From Mesorhizobium hawassense (GTDB lineage Bacteria > Pseudomonadota > Alphaproteobacteria > Rhizobiales > Rhizobiaceae), in NCBI RefSeq assembly GCF_003289945.1, contig NZ_QMBP01000004.1, positions 62,001-126,000 on the forward strand: 64,000 bases of DNA, in the 5' to 3' direction. The translations under genes and the position numbers were made by a program. Positions 1 through 9,163 of the stretch are shown one piece after another; the stretch's first letter is position 1; each line of letters begins with the position of its first letter. The notes beneath the pieces are model-generated. The model ran no database searches. It was not told the DNA's origin and worked only from the letters and a program-made list of their open reading frames with translations.

Positions 1-229
1 TGTCGGCTTCCGGCGCCTCGATGGTCACCGAATAGCGCAGCGGATCGACGATGTCGGCATCCTCGTCCTTGGACGAACCCCAAAGCTTGATGCCGAAAAT
101 CTCGAAAGCCGCCGCCGGGCGTGCGGTGCCAGCCAGCATTGCGGCGCAAAACAGCGCGAAAAGCAGGGCGCGCGGAAGCCCGCGCCCTGGCGCGAACCCT
201 CCTGACATCTGCGTTTCATGCGCCGGCAT
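1..229 (-). CDS. tamA: TamA-like outer-membrane assembly protein, N-terminal fragment
   Basis: Partial gene running off the left edge; 76 codons are visible on the minus strand. The translation starts with a short basic stretch, then a hydrophobic signal-peptide core (about residues 20-36, ALLFALFCAAMLAG) and an AxA-type cleavage site. The mature start reads FEIFGIKLWGSSKDEDAD and then DPLRYSVTIEAPEA. That opening resembles rhizobial TamA/Omp85 proteins, which insert autotransporters and other barrels into the outer membrane. No POTRA or barrel domain can be seen, so the family call rests only on this N-terminus. A second ATG seven codons downstream (208) could also be the start. The gene diverges from the alpha-2-macroglobulin gene. 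Confidence 0.55.
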   Translation of the reverse strand, partial: MPAHETQMSGGFAPGRGLPRALLFALFCAAMLAGTARPAAAFEIFGIKLWGSSKDEDADIVDPLRYSVTIEAPEAD

Positions 230-513
230 TAAGACAACCTAGTCGACAAAACTAAAATTGGAATGAAGTTCCAAAACGTTCGTAAAGGGGCCACAATCCA
301 ATTGTCTGAAATAGTACGGGCTTGGAATTCACACCTTTTGCATTTTCGCAAGAAAGTGTGATCCGTCTCACAGAGGTTATGTCGAAATACCGGCCTTTGG
401 CCGGCATGGGAACCGTTTGCGGGTGATAAACCTGCAGCGTTCCGGGCGTTGACAAGCCTGAGCGAAGCTTGATCATGCCTGGACGCTGGCAACGTCTGGA
501 GGGTGATGTGGCA
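230..513. promoter_or_regulatory. Divergent intergenic region tamA-like / alpha-2-macroglobulin
   Basis: This 284-base stretch separates two divergent envelope genes and is AT-richer than its flanks. It holds a CRP-type palindrome (357-372), a perfect CCGGCC-TTT-GGCCGG hairpin (390-404) and a TTGACA hexamer (449-454) that could be a -35 box for the plus-strand gene; the -10 match 17 bases downstream is poor. I see no credible small gene in it. Confidence 0.45.
357..372. promoter_or_regulatory. CRP/FNR-type palindrome TGTGA-N6-TCACA
   Basis: The sequence TGTGATCCGTCTCACA has perfect TGTGA and TCACA arms with a 6-base spacer, identical to the E. coli CRP core. CRP/FNR-family regulators are common in rhizobia, but which protein would bind here, and whether any does, is unknown. 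It lies 157 bases from the proposed start of the alpha-2-macroglobulin gene and 128 bases from the tamA-like start. Confidence 0.35.
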
Positions 514-3500
514 ATGCGCGCGGGTCGTGGTCTCTCTTTCCTTCTTCTCATCTCTTTCGCCCTGGGCGGGGCGGCATTGGCGGCCGAAGCCCGGCGAATC
601 GTAACAACCGATAACTCCGATTATTTCGGCTTCGACCTCCGGTCGGAGCAGAATGTCAGTCTCGACCAGTGCAAGACCACCTGTCTCGGCGATTCCGCCT
701 GCCGCGCCTTCACCTACAACACCAAGGCGAAGTGGTGTTTTCTCAAATCCGACTATAACCAGTTGAAATCCTTCACCGGCGCCGTCGCCGGCAAGATCGC
801 CAATGTCGATGGCGACCCCGACATCGGCGCGCCGCCGGCGCTGGCGTTTTTCCCGAACTGGATGGCCGACCAGGCCCAGCAGTTCCGCAACAAGCTGACC
901 GATCCGGCCTATGACAAGCCGACGGAAGGGCTTGCCGCGCTGCAGGCCGCCGCCGGGCAGGCAGCACTCACCGGCGACCATCGCCTTGCCATGCAGAAAT
1001 ACCAGGCCGCGGTCTCGGTGCTGCCCGACGACGGCGCGCTATGGCTGGCGCTGGCGCGCGAGACGCTTGCCGTGGAGCCGGCTTCCAACACCGCCGAACC
1101 GTCGACCTTCCCGACAAACATCACTTCGGCCGCCTTCAACGCCTACAAGCTGGTCCGAACCACGAAGACCCGCGCCGAGGCGCTGGCGCTGCTTGGCGCC
1201 GGCCTCGACAAACGCGATCTCTACCGGCCCTCGCTGCAGGCCTACGAGGCAAGCCTTGCGCTGGTGAGCTCGCCGGCCGTCCAGGCCGACTATGCCGACC
1301 TCAAGGCGCGCAAGGGTTTCCGCGTCATCGAGCACACCGTCGATGCCGATTCCTCCTCGCCGCGCATCTGCGCCCAGTTTTCCGAGGAACTGGTCAAGAC
1401 CGGCGTCGACTATGCGCAGTTCGTCACCGTCGACAATGCCGCGCCCAAGGCCGTCGAGGCCAAGGACAAGCAGATCTGCGTCGAGGGCCTGGAGCACGGC
1501 CAGCATTATGACGTGACCTTCCGCGCCGGCCTGCCGGCCGCGATCGGCGAGACGATCGCCGCGCCCGTCGTGCTCTCGATCTACGTTCAGGACCGCGCCC
1601 CGTCCGCCCGCTTCACCGGCGACAGCTTCGTGCTGCCGGCCGGGGCCCGCCGCGGCATTCCGGTCGTCACCGTCAACATGAACGCCGCCAAGATGACGCT
1701 TTACCGCATCGGCGATCGTTCGCTGGCGCAGCTTCTGTCCGGCTACCAGTTCCTGCATCAGCTCGACGGCTACGACATTTCCACCATTTCCGACCAGATG
1801 GGCGCGCCCGTCTGGTCCGGCACGCTCGACATCGCCAATGATCTCAACAAGGAAGTGACCACCTCTTTCCCGGTGGATGAGGCGATCCCGCAGCGCAAGC
1901 CCGGCGTCTATGTGCTGACCGCGCAGCCGGTCGACGACAAGAGCGACGACTATGGCTCGCGCGCTACGCAGTGGTTCGTCGTCTCCGACATCGGCCTTTC
2001 CACCTATACCGGCCAGGACGGCCTCAACGTCTTTGCCCGTTCGCTAGGCTCGGCCAAGCCGATTTCGGGCGCCGAACTGACGCTGCTGGCCAAGAACAAC
2101 GAAATCCTCGGCACCGCGACCAGCGACGCCGAAGGCCACGCCGTCTTCAATCCCGGCCTGACCCGAGGTGAAAACGGCATGGTGCCGGCCGTGCTGATGG
2201 CCAAGCAGGGCGACAACGACTTCGTCTTCCTCGATATGGCCAAGGCCGGCTTCGATCTGTCGGATCGCGGCGTCGAGGGGCGTGCCTCGCCCGGCGCGCT
2301 CGACGTCTATGCCTGGACCGAGCGCGGCATCTACCGCGCCGGCGAGGACGTGCATGTCGCGGCGCTCGCCCGTGATGGCGCCGCCAAGGCGGTCGAGAAC
2401 CTGCCGCTGACCTTCATCTTCACGCGCCCAGACGGCGTCGAGAACCGCCGCATCGTCAGCAATGGCGAGTCCGCCGGCGGTCATGCCGTCGACCTGCCGC
2501 TCGAGGCCAACGCCATGCGCGGCACCTGGACGGTGTCGATCTACACCGACCCCAAGCAGGCGGCCGTCGCCAGCCAGATGTTCCTGGTCGAGGATTTCGT
2601 GCCGGATCGCATCGAATTCGATCTGACCGCCGACAAGAAGGAGATCGCCCAAGGCGAAACCGCCACTGCCACCGTCGACGGCCGCTTCCTCTACGGCGCG
2701 CCGGCCGCCGGCCTGGCGCTCGAAGGCGAGATGACACTGTCGACCACGAGCACCTGGGACAGCTTCAAGGACTTCACCTTCGGCCTCGCCGACGAACAGT
2801 CGGCCGAGCCGACCGTGACGCCTTTCACCAACCTTCCGGTGGTCGGCGATGACGGCAAGGCGACCTTCCCGGTCACCATCGACCAGTTGCCGTCGACCAC
2901 CAAGCTGGTCAACGCCAAGGTCACCGTGCGCATGCGCGAGGCCGGCGGCCGCGCCGTCGAGCGCTCGCTCGATATCGGCGTCCGCCCGCAGCGCGACGTG
3001 ATCGGCATTCGCCCCGATTTCGCGGATGGTGAGGTGCCGCAGGGCGGAACCGCCAAGTTCAGCATCATCGCCGTCGATCCGAACGGCAAGCGCGAGGACC
3101 TCAAAGGCGCCCAGTGGTCGCTGGTCAAGGTGGAGCGCAATTATCAGTGGTATCGCAACAACAATTCCTGGAACTACGAGGCTGTGAACCTCACCAAGGC
3201 CGTCGCCAACGGCGCGGTCGACCTGAAAGCCGACGGCGAGGCAACGGTGTCGCTGCCCGTCGACTGGGGCCGCTACCGGCTCGAGGTCGAGACGGCCGAT
3301 CCCGACGGTCCGGCCACCAGCTATGAGCTCGATGCCGGCTGGTATGTGGCCTCGACCACCACCGAGACGCCCGACGGCCTCGAGATCGCGCTCGACAAGG
3401 ACACTTACGCCGCCGGCGAAGTCGCCAAGCTGAAGGTCTCGCCGCATTTTGCCGGCGAACTTCTGATAACCATCGGCGCAGAGAAGCTGTTGAAGACCGT

Positions 3501-5988
3501 CACCGCTTCGGTGCCGGCCGGCGGCAGCACCGTCGACATCCCTGTCGGCGACGACTGGGGCGCCGGCGCCTATGTCACGGCGACCTTGTTCCGGCCCGGC
3601 GACGCGCAGGAATCGCGCATGCCGGCCCGCGCCATCGGCGTCAAATGGCTTTCGGTCGATCCCGGCTCGAAGAAGCTGGCGGTCACGTTGACGCCGCCGA
3701 AAAAGACCTTGCCGCACCAGCAGCTGTCGATCCCGATCGCCGTCAACGGCGCCCGGGCCGGCAGCAACGCCTATGTCATGGTGGCGGCAGTCGATGTCGG
3801 CATCCTCAATCTCACCAACTACAAGGCTCCCGATCCGGAGGATTGGTTCTTCGGCCAACGCATGCTGGGTCTGGAGATTCGCGATCTCTACGGCCGCCTC
3901 ATCGACGGCTCGCTCGGCACCACCGGCAAGATAAGGACCGGCGGCGACGGCGCCAACATGCAGGCGCAAGGCAGCCCGCCGACCGAAAAGCTGGTCGCCT
4001 TCTTCTCCGGCCCGGTCGAGCTCGACGCTAATGGCAAGGCGCGGGTCGATTTCGACATCCCGCAATTCAACGGCACCGTGCGCGTCATGGCTGTCGCCTG
4101 GACCAAGGAAGCCGTCGGCCACGCTCAGACCGACGTCATTGTACGCGACCCGGTGGTGATCACCGCCGGCCTGCCGCGCTTCCTGGCGCCGGGCGATGCG
4201 GCGACGATGCGCCTCGACATCGCCGACACCGATGGCCCGGCCGGCGACTATGCCCTGTCGGTCACCACGACCGGCGATCTTTCGACCGGCGGCAAGCCCC
4301 TGCCCGAGAAGCTGACGCTCGCCCAGGGCAAGCGCCAGTCGCTCACCTTCCCGCTGGTCGCGAAAACCGCGGGCGACGCCTCGATCACCGTCAAGCTTGC
4401 GCATGCCGACGGCACCGAGGTCGAGCAGACGCTTTACCTGCCGGTCCGCCCGGCGCAGCTTCCGGTCACCAACCGCATGGTGGTCGACCTGAAGCCGCAT
4501 GGCGGCTCGCTGCGCGTCGACAAGGAGCTGCTCGCCGCAAGCGTGCTCGACGGTGCTTCGGTCAGCGTCGGCGTCTCGCAGTCGTCCGCGCTCGACGTGC
4601 CGTCGCTGCTGATGAGCCTCGACCGCTACCCCTATGGCTGCGCCGAGCAGACCACCAGCCGCGCCATGCCGCTGCTCTATGTCAACGACATGGCCAAGAG
4701 CATTGGCATGGAGAACGACCCGGACCTGCATGGCCGCATCCAGGACGCCATCTACAAGGTGCTCTCCTATCAGTCGTCCAGCGGCAGCTTCGGCCTCTGG
4801 GGTCCGGGCTCAGGCGATCTGTGGCTCGACGCTTATGTCAGCGAATTCCTGACCCGGGCGCGCGAGGAGAAATATGACGTTCCGGCGCTGGCCATGAACC
4901 AGGCGCTGAACAACCTGCAGAACTCGCTGGGCTACGACCAGAGCGTCCAGGATCGCGGCAGCGACATCGCTTACGCGCTCTATGTGCTCGCCCGCAACAA
5001 GAAGGCCTCGATCGGCGATCTGCGCTATTACGCCGACACGCAGCTCGAAGCCTTCTCCAGCCCGATGGCCGTCGCCCAGCTGGCGGCGAGCCTGGCGCTC
5101 TACGGCGACACGCAGCGTTCGGAATCGACCTTCCAGACGGCGCTCAGGCTGGCGCAGTCGGAAACCGACTACGACTGGTACCGCTCGGACTATGGCTCGC
5201 GGCTGCGTGACGGCGCGGCGATGCTGGCGCTGGCGGCGGAGTCGAAGCCGGTGCCAAGCATCATGCCGCAGCTGATCAAGCTGGTGGGCGTGGCACGCGC
5301 CGACGCCCGCTGGACGAGCACACAGGACGAATCCTGGATGCTGCTTGCCGCGCGGGCGCTGAAGGAAGGCAATGATTCCATCACGCTTTCCGTCAACGGC
5401 GCGCCGCATTCGGGCGGCTATTCCGACCAGGTCGGCGGCAGCGATCTCGCCGACAGCCCGCTCACCATCGCCAACACCGGCGCGACGCCGCTGCAGGCGG
5501 TGGTCACCGCGGTGGCAGCACCCGTCGACCCGCTGCCGGCCGGCGGCGACGGCTTCACCATCGATCGCACCTACTACAAGCTCGACGGCACCGAAGCCAA
5601 CGTCACCGAGGCCAAGCAGAATGAGCGTTATGTGGTCGTGCTCAAGGTCTACGAGCAGAACAAGTGGCCCTCACGCCTGCTGATCACCGACCTGTTGCCG
5701 GCCGGCTTCGAGATCGACAATCCGAGCCTGGTCTCCAGCGCGCAATTGTCAAACTTCTCCTGGCTGGCGCAGACCGACGCCGCGCATCTGGAGTTCCGCG
5801 ACGACCGCTTCGTCGCCGCCTTCAACCCGAATGAAGGCGACGGCGACCGCAACATCACCCTGGCCTATGTCGTGCGCGCCGTGACGCCAGGCACCTACGC
5901 CCACCCGGCGGCGACGGTGGAAGACATGTACCGGCCGCAATACTCGGCCCGCACCGCCACCGGCGTGATGGAGGTGAAAGCGGAATAG
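514..5988 (+). CDS. Bacterial alpha-2-macroglobulin with N-terminal PAN/Apple domain
   Basis: Large periplasmic protein of 1824 residues thought to trap proteases that enter the periplasm. The start at 514 is chosen because GGAGGG lies 10 bases upstream and it begins a clean signal peptide (RGLSFLLLISFALGGAALA); an in-frame ATG at 469 is less likely. After cleavage comes a Cys-rich PAN/Apple-like module (about residues 30-95) with DQCKTTCLGDSACRAFTY. The rest is the macroglobulin MG-domain series with a bait region and a thioester domain. The thioester motif is PYGCAEQTTSR, with Cys1376 and Gln1379. The signal peptide has no lipobox, so unlike E. coli ECAM (YfhM) it looks soluble rather than lipid-anchored. 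It is followed by pbpC, the classic partner of this family, suggesting a defence and wall-repair module. Confidence 0.92.
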   Translation: MRAGRGLSFLLLISFALGGAALAAEARRIVTTDNSDYFGFDLRSEQNVSLDQCKTTCLGDSACRAFTYNTKAKWCFLKSDYNQLKSFTGAVAGKIANVDGDPDIGAPPALAFFPNWMADQAQQFRNKLTDPAYDKPTEGLAALQAAAGQAALTGDHRLAMQKYQAAVSVLPDDGALWLALARETLAVEPASNTAEPSTFPTNITSAAFNAYKLVRTTKTRAEALALLGAGLDKRDLYRPSLQAYEASLALVSSPAVQADYADLKARKGFRVIEHTVDADSSSPRICAQFSEELVKTGVDYAQFVTVDNAAPKAVEAKDKQICVEGLEHGQHYDVTFRAGLPAAIGETIAAPVVLSIYVQDRAPSARFTGDSFVLPAGARRGIPVVTVNMNAAKMTLYRIGDRSLAQLLSGYQFLHQLDGYDISTISDQMGAPVWSGTLDIANDLNKEVTTSFPVDEAIPQRKPGVYVLTAQPVDDKSDDYGSRATQWFVVSDIGLSTYTGQDGLNVFARSLGSAKPISGAELTLLAKNNEILGTATSDAEGHAVFNPGLTRGENGMVPAVLMAKQGDNDFVFLDMAKAGFDLSDRGVEGRASPGALDVYAWTERGIYRAGEDVHVAALARDGAAKAVENLPLTFIFTRPDGVENRRIVSNGESAGGHAVDLPLEANAMRGTWTVSIYTDPKQAAVASQMFLVEDFVPDRIEFDLTADKKEIAQGETATATVDGRFLYGAPAAGLALEGEMTLSTTSTWDSFKDFTFGLADEQSAEPTVTPFTNLPVVGDDGKATFPVTIDQLPSTTKLVNAKVTVRMREAGGRAVERSLDIGVRPQRDVIGIRPDFADGEVPQGGTAKFSIIAVDPNGKREDLKGAQWSLVKVERNYQWYRNNNSWNYEAVNLTKAVANGAVDLKADGEATVSLPVDWGRYRLEVETADPDGPATSYELDAGWYVASTTTETPDGLEIALDKDTYAAGEVAKLKVSPHFAGELLITIGAEKLLKTVTASVPAGGSTVDIPVGDDWGAGAYVTATLFRPGDAQESRMPARAIGVKWLSVDPGSKKLAVTLTPPKKTLPHQQLSIPIAVNGARAGSNAYVMVAAVDVGILNLTNYKAPDPEDWFFGQRMLGLEIRDLYGRLIDGSLGTTGKIRTGGDGANMQAQGSPPTEKLVAFFSGPVELDANGKARVDFDIPQFNGTVRVMAVAWTKEAVGHAQTDVIVRDPVVITAGLPRFLAPGDAATMRLDIADTDGPAGDYALSVTTTGDLSTGGKPLPEKLTLAQGKRQSLTFPLVAKTAGDASITVKLAHADGTEVEQTLYLPVRPAQLPVTNRMVVDLKPHGGSLRVDKELLAASVLDGASVSVGVSQSSALDVPSLLMSLDRYPYGCAEQTTSRAMPLLYVNDMAKSIGMENDPDLHGRIQDAIYKVLSYQSSSGSFGLWGPGSGDLWLDAYVSEFLTRAREEKYDVPALAMNQALNNLQNSLGYDQSVQDRGSDIAYALYVLARNKKASIGDLRYYADTQLEAFSSPMAVAQLAASLALYGDTQRSESTFQTALRLAQSETDYDWYRSDYGSRLRDGAAMLALAAESKPVPSIMPQLIKLVGVARADARWTSTQDESWMLLAARALKEGNDSITLSVNGAPHSGGYSDQVGGSDLADSPLTIANTGATPLQAVVTAVAAPVDPLPAGGDGFTIDRTYYKLDGTEANVTEAKQNERYVVVLKVYEQNKWPSRLLITDLLPAGFEIDNPSLVSSAQLSNFSWLAQTDAAHLEFRDDRFVAAFNPNEGDGDRNITLAYVVRAVTPGTYAHPAATVEDMYRPQYSARTATGVMEVKAE

Positions 5989-6011
5989 CGATGAACAGGT
6001 CGCCGGACTCT

Positions 6012-6063
6012 CCCTTCTCACCGTCTCTATACGGGGAGAAGGTGCCGGCAGGCGGATGAGGGG
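6012..6063. repeat. Two-hairpin repeat element, copy A (supplies the pbpC RBS)
   Basis: Short intergenic repeat between the macroglobulin gene and pbpC. The first hairpin pairs 6014-6024 with 6031-6041 (11 bp, one mismatch). The second part contains TGCCGGCA. It ends in GGATGAGGGG, and its GAGGGG sits 7 bases before the preferred pbpC ATG. It shares GGGGAGAAGGTGCC and GGCGGATGAGGGG with the copy at 37140-37194. Confidence 0.8.
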
Positions 6064-6070
6064 CAGCGCC

Positions 6071-8161
6071 ATGCTCTCCGGAAGATTTCTCAGACGAACC
6101 GCCATCGCAGGCGCCTGCCTCGCTGGCTTCGCGGCGCTTTCGATAGGCGCGCTCTGGGAACTCGACCGCGCCTTCCCGCCGCCGCTTCCAGCAAAGCTGA
6201 CGGTCTCCACCGAGGTCCAGGATCGCGACGGCCAGCTGCTGCGCGCCTTCGCCACGCCCGACGGCTACTGGCGGCTCGAAACCCGGCTCGACCAGGTCGA
6301 CAAGCAGTTCGTCGAAATGCTCGTTACCTATGAGGACAAGCGCTTCTGGGATCACCGGGGCGTCGACGTCATGGCGCTTTGCCGCGCCGCCGGTCAGTTC
6401 GTCACCAGCGGCCATATCGTGTCCGGCGGCTCGACCTTGTCGATGCAGCTCGCCCGGCTCATCGAGCCGCGTGACAGCCGCAGCCTCGGCTCCAAGCTCA
6501 AGCAGATGCTGCGCGCCATCCAGATCGAGCGGCGGCTTTCGAAGCAGGAAATCCTCGAACGCTATCTGACGCTGGCGCCCTATGGCGGCAATCTCGAAGG
6601 CGTCCGTGCCGCCTCGCTCGCTTATTTCGGCAAGGAGCCGAAGCGGCTCACCGTCTCGGAAGCCGCCCTCCTCGTGGCGCTCCCGCAATTGCCGGAAAAG
6701 CGCCGGCCGGACCGCAACCTCGACATCGCCCATGCCGCACGCGACCGCGTGCTGACCCGCATGGTCTCGGCCGGCAAGCTCGGCGAACGCGAAGCCGCGC
6801 GCGCCGCGCTCGATGATGTTTCCGGCCTGCGCCGCAAGCTGCCGGCGCTGGCCGCGCATGCCTCCTACGCCATGCTGCCCAGGGCCGTGCCCGGCAAGCC
6901 GCTGCAGCTCACCATCCGCAAAAGCGTGCAGCAAGGGCTGGAGCAGGTGGCAAGGGATGCCGCCAGGAAGCTCGGGCCAAAGCTTTCCGTCGCCATGGTC
7001 ATGGCCGACGCGCGCACCGGCGACATCCTCGGCGAAGTCGGCTCCGCCAATTTCTTCGACGCCAGCCGCTCCGGCTGGATCGACATGACAAAGGTGGTGC
7101 GCTCCCCTGGCTCGACGCTGAAGCCTTTCATCTACGGACTTGCCTTCGAGCAAGGACTGGTGGCGCAGGAGATGATCATCGAGGACAGCCCGGCCGATTT
7201 CGGCGGCTACCGTCCGAAGAATTTCGACATGGGTTACCAGGGCGACGTCTCGATCCGCCAGGCGCTGCAATTGTCGCTCAACGTGCCGGCGATCCGCGTG
7301 CTCGACGCGGTCGGTCCGGCGCGGCTGACGGCGCGCTTCCGCCAGGCCGGCGTCAACCCGATCCTGCCGGTCAACGAGGCGCCGGGTCTGGCGATCGGAC
7401 TCGGCGGCGTCGGCGTGACCTTGCGCGACCTGGTGCAGCTCTATACGGGGCTCGCCAATGGCGGCAAGATGCACACGCTGCATGACGGCACCGAGCCGGC
7501 CAATGCCGAGCGCATCACAGCCACTATCCTCGACGATCAAGCGGCCTGGCAGATCAACGACATCCTCTCTGGCGTGAAGCCGCCGGAAGGCGCCATGCAG
7601 CGCGGCATCGCCTATAAGACCGGCACGTCCTACGGCTATCGCGATGCCTGGTCCGTCGGCTTCGACGGCCGCTATGTGCTGGGTGTGTGGGTCGGCCGCG
7701 CCGATGCCAGTCCCGTCCCTGGCCTGTCGGGCTACGTTTCGGCAGCCCCCATCCTGTTCGAAGGTTTCGTGCGTTCCGGCCTTGCCAGCGTGCCGCTGCC
7801 CGGCCGGCCGCCGGGCGTCTTCAATCCCAAGCGCGAGGAATTGCCGGTGACGCTCGCCCGCTTCGGCGCCGGCGCCGACGGACTGGTGCAGGCGACCGCA
7901 ACCGAGCCGGCGCCGACCATCATCTTCCCGCCCAATGGCGCCCGCGTCGACCTCGGCACCAATTCGGCCAATGCCACCCCGCTGGTGCTGAAGCTGCAGG
8001 GCGGCCGCGCGCCGTTCCGCTGGCTCGCCAACGGCAAGCCGCTCGCCGGCATCGACCGCCGCCGCACGGCGACATGGCAGCCAGACGGCACCGGCTATTC
8101 GACGCTGACCGTGATCGACGCCGCCGGCCGCGCGGCGAGTGTGAAGGTTTTCGTTGAATAG
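6071..8161 (+). CDS. pbpC: Penicillin-binding protein 1C (bifunctional transglycosylase/transpeptidase)
   Basis: Inner-membrane enzyme of 696 residues that polymerises and may crosslink peptidoglycan. The start at 6071 follows a GAGGGG Shine-Dalgarno; an ATG at 6056 is in frame but has none. One N-terminal membrane anchor (about residues 8-30) precedes a GT51 transglycosylase domain with catalytic Glu88 in EDKRFWDHRG and the motif GGSTLSMQLARL. The transpeptidase domain has STLK (Ser348/Lys351), SLN (402-404) and KTGTS (Lys516). The C-terminus (about 610-696) is the BiPBP_C domain typical of PBP1C. It lies 82 bases after the alpha-2-macroglobulin gene, as in many proteobacteria, and probably shares its transcript. 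Confidence 0.95.
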   Translation: MLSGRFLRRTAIAGACLAGFAALSIGALWELDRAFPPPLPAKLTVSTEVQDRDGQLLRAFATPDGYWRLETRLDQVDKQFVEMLVTYEDKRFWDHRGVDVMALCRAAGQFVTSGHIVSGGSTLSMQLARLIEPRDSRSLGSKLKQMLRAIQIERRLSKQEILERYLTLAPYGGNLEGVRAASLAYFGKEPKRLTVSEAALLVALPQLPEKRRPDRNLDIAHAARDRVLTRMVSAGKLGEREAARAALDDVSGLRRKLPALAAHASYAMLPRAVPGKPLQLTIRKSVQQGLEQVARDAARKLGPKLSVAMVMADARTGDILGEVGSANFFDASRSGWIDMTKVVRSPGSTLKPFIYGLAFEQGLVAQEMIIEDSPADFGGYRPKNFDMGYQGDVSIRQALQLSLNVPAIRVLDAVGPARLTARFRQAGVNPILPVNEAPGLAIGLGGVGVTLRDLVQLYTGLANGGKMHTLHDGTEPANAERITATILDDQAAWQINDILSGVKPPEGAMQRGIAYKTGTSYGYRDAWSVGFDGRYVLGVWVGRADASPVPGLSGYVSAAPILFEGFVRSGLASVPLPGRPPGVFNPKREELPVTLARFGAGADGLVQATATEPAPTIIFPPNGARVDLGTNSANATPLVLKLQGGRAPFRWLANGKPLAGIDRRRTATWQPDGTGYSTLTVIDAAGRAASVKVFVE

Positions 8162-8162
8162 G

Positions 8163-8960
8163 ATGCGGCAAGCGTCGAAGCTGCCAATCTCCCCCCTTGA
8201 GGGGGAGATGCCCGGCAGGGCAGAGAGGGGGGCTTCGCGCCGACCTCTATTGGGAGCATTCTTCGCAGCGCTTGCGCTAGCAATCGCGAGCCCTCTCCCG
8301 GCTCACGCCGATCCCCTGCCCGCCGGCTTCGTCAGGCTGGCCGATGTCGACCCGACCATTCGCCAGGACATCCGCTACGCCGGCCCCGAAAACTTCCTGC
8401 ACCGCAAGGCCGACGGCTATGACGCTCCCGTCTGCATCCTGACCACGCAAGCGGCGAAGGCTTTGTCGCGCGTCCAGAAAGCGATGACCGAAAAAGGCCT
8501 GACACTGATCGTCTTCGATTGTTATCGACCCGCGCGGGCCGTCACCGACATGGGCAAGTGGACACGGGAGGGCGGCCCTCCCGATCCCCAATGGTACCCG
8601 ACGGTCGAGCGCGGCGATCTCATCGCCAAGGGTTATGTCGGCGAGTTGTCCAGCCATTCGCGCGGCTCGACGGTCGACCTCGCCATCGCCGGGGCCGGCA
8701 AGACAGGCCCCGTACCTCCGGCCTGTGGCGCGCCGGACGGCGGAACGCTCGATTTCGGCACCGGTTTCGACTGCTTCGATCCGATGAGCGAGACGGCGCA
8801 CCGCCCTCTTCCCGCCGAAGCGGCGGCCAACCGCAAGATGCTGCTTGCCGCCATGCGCGCCGCCGGCTTCCGTAACTATGCTCGCGAATGGTGGCATTTC
8901 ACCTTGGCAAAAGAGCCTTTTCCGAAACAGCGCTTCGATTTTCCAGTCACCGCCGATTAA
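8163..8960 (+). CDS. D-alanyl-D-alanine dipeptidase, VanX/DdpX family
   Basis: Zinc dipeptidase (peptidase M15D) that cleaves D-Ala-D-Ala, here probably exported for wall turnover. With the ATG at 8163 it has 265 residues. The family pattern is present: Arg122 in CYRPAR, His165 and Asp172 in SSHSRGSTVDL, Glu242 and His245 in EWWH. A hydrophobic core (about residues 29-47, LLGAFFAALALAIA) ending in AHA is a signal peptide. Before it lie about 25 residues (ISPLEGEMPGRAERGAS) translated from a hairpin repeat. A TTG at 8154 would overlap pbpC; the ATG at 8208 lies inside the repeat with no usable spacing. It is probably co-transcribed with pbpC, which fits a peptidoglycan role. Confidence 0.88.
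   Translation: MRQASKLPISPLEGEMPGRAERGASRRPLLGAFFAALALAIASPLPAHADPLPAGFVRLADVDPTIRQDIRYAGPENFLHRKADGYDAPVCILTTQAAKALSRVQKAMTEKGLTLIVFDCYRPARAVTDMGKWTREGGPPDPQWYPTVERGDLIAKGYVGELSSHSRGSTVDLAIAGAGKTGPVPPACGAPDGGTLDFGTGFDCFDPMSETAHRPLPAEAAANRKMLLAAMRAAGFRNYAREWWHFTLAKEPFPKQRFDFPVTAD
8187..8233. repeat. Two-hairpin repeat element, copy B (inside the dipeptidase reading frame)
   Basis: A perfect 9-bp stem, ATCTCCCCC/GGGGGAGAT (8187-8195 with 8201-8209), is followed by TGCCC-GGCA-GGGCA (8209-8222) and a G-rich tail. It is translated in frame as part of the pre-signal-peptide segment of the dipeptidase. The two-hairpin plan is shared with the copies at 6012 and 37140, though the sequence subfamily differs. 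Confidence 0.85.
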
Positions 8961-9163
8961 GGCGTACCGGGCTTGTCCTGGCCCCGGTCGTTTCTAATTG
9001 GGTTGGCGGATAAAGAGCCGCGCGGCTGCCTGCTGAGGAAGTTATTTCCTCAATTACCCCAAGCTCGGCGAAAAATTGCTTCGAGGAGGTTAAAAAGGCA
9101 ACATTCAATGCATCTAATTTCTATAAACTCGGTAGAGTTCGCAGCAGTTCAACGGAGGCGGAA
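8961..9163 (+). promoter_or_regulatory. Leader/promoter region of the sulfate transport operon
   Basis: This 203-base gap precedes the first sulfate-binding protein gene. It contains a 6-bp inverted repeat near the dipeptidase stop (ACCGGG...CCCGGT, a possible weak terminator) and a perfect inverted repeat AACTC-GGTA-GAGTT at 9126-9139, only 25 bases from the start codon, which is a reasonable operator position. No confident -35/-10 pair is evident. Confidence 0.4.

Noticed and set aside
2044..4731. 895-codon open frame antisense to the alpha-2-macroglobulin gene
   Set aside because: Low-complexity Arg/Gly/Asp-rich translation with no domain; it mirrors codon bias of a high-GC gene on the other strand.
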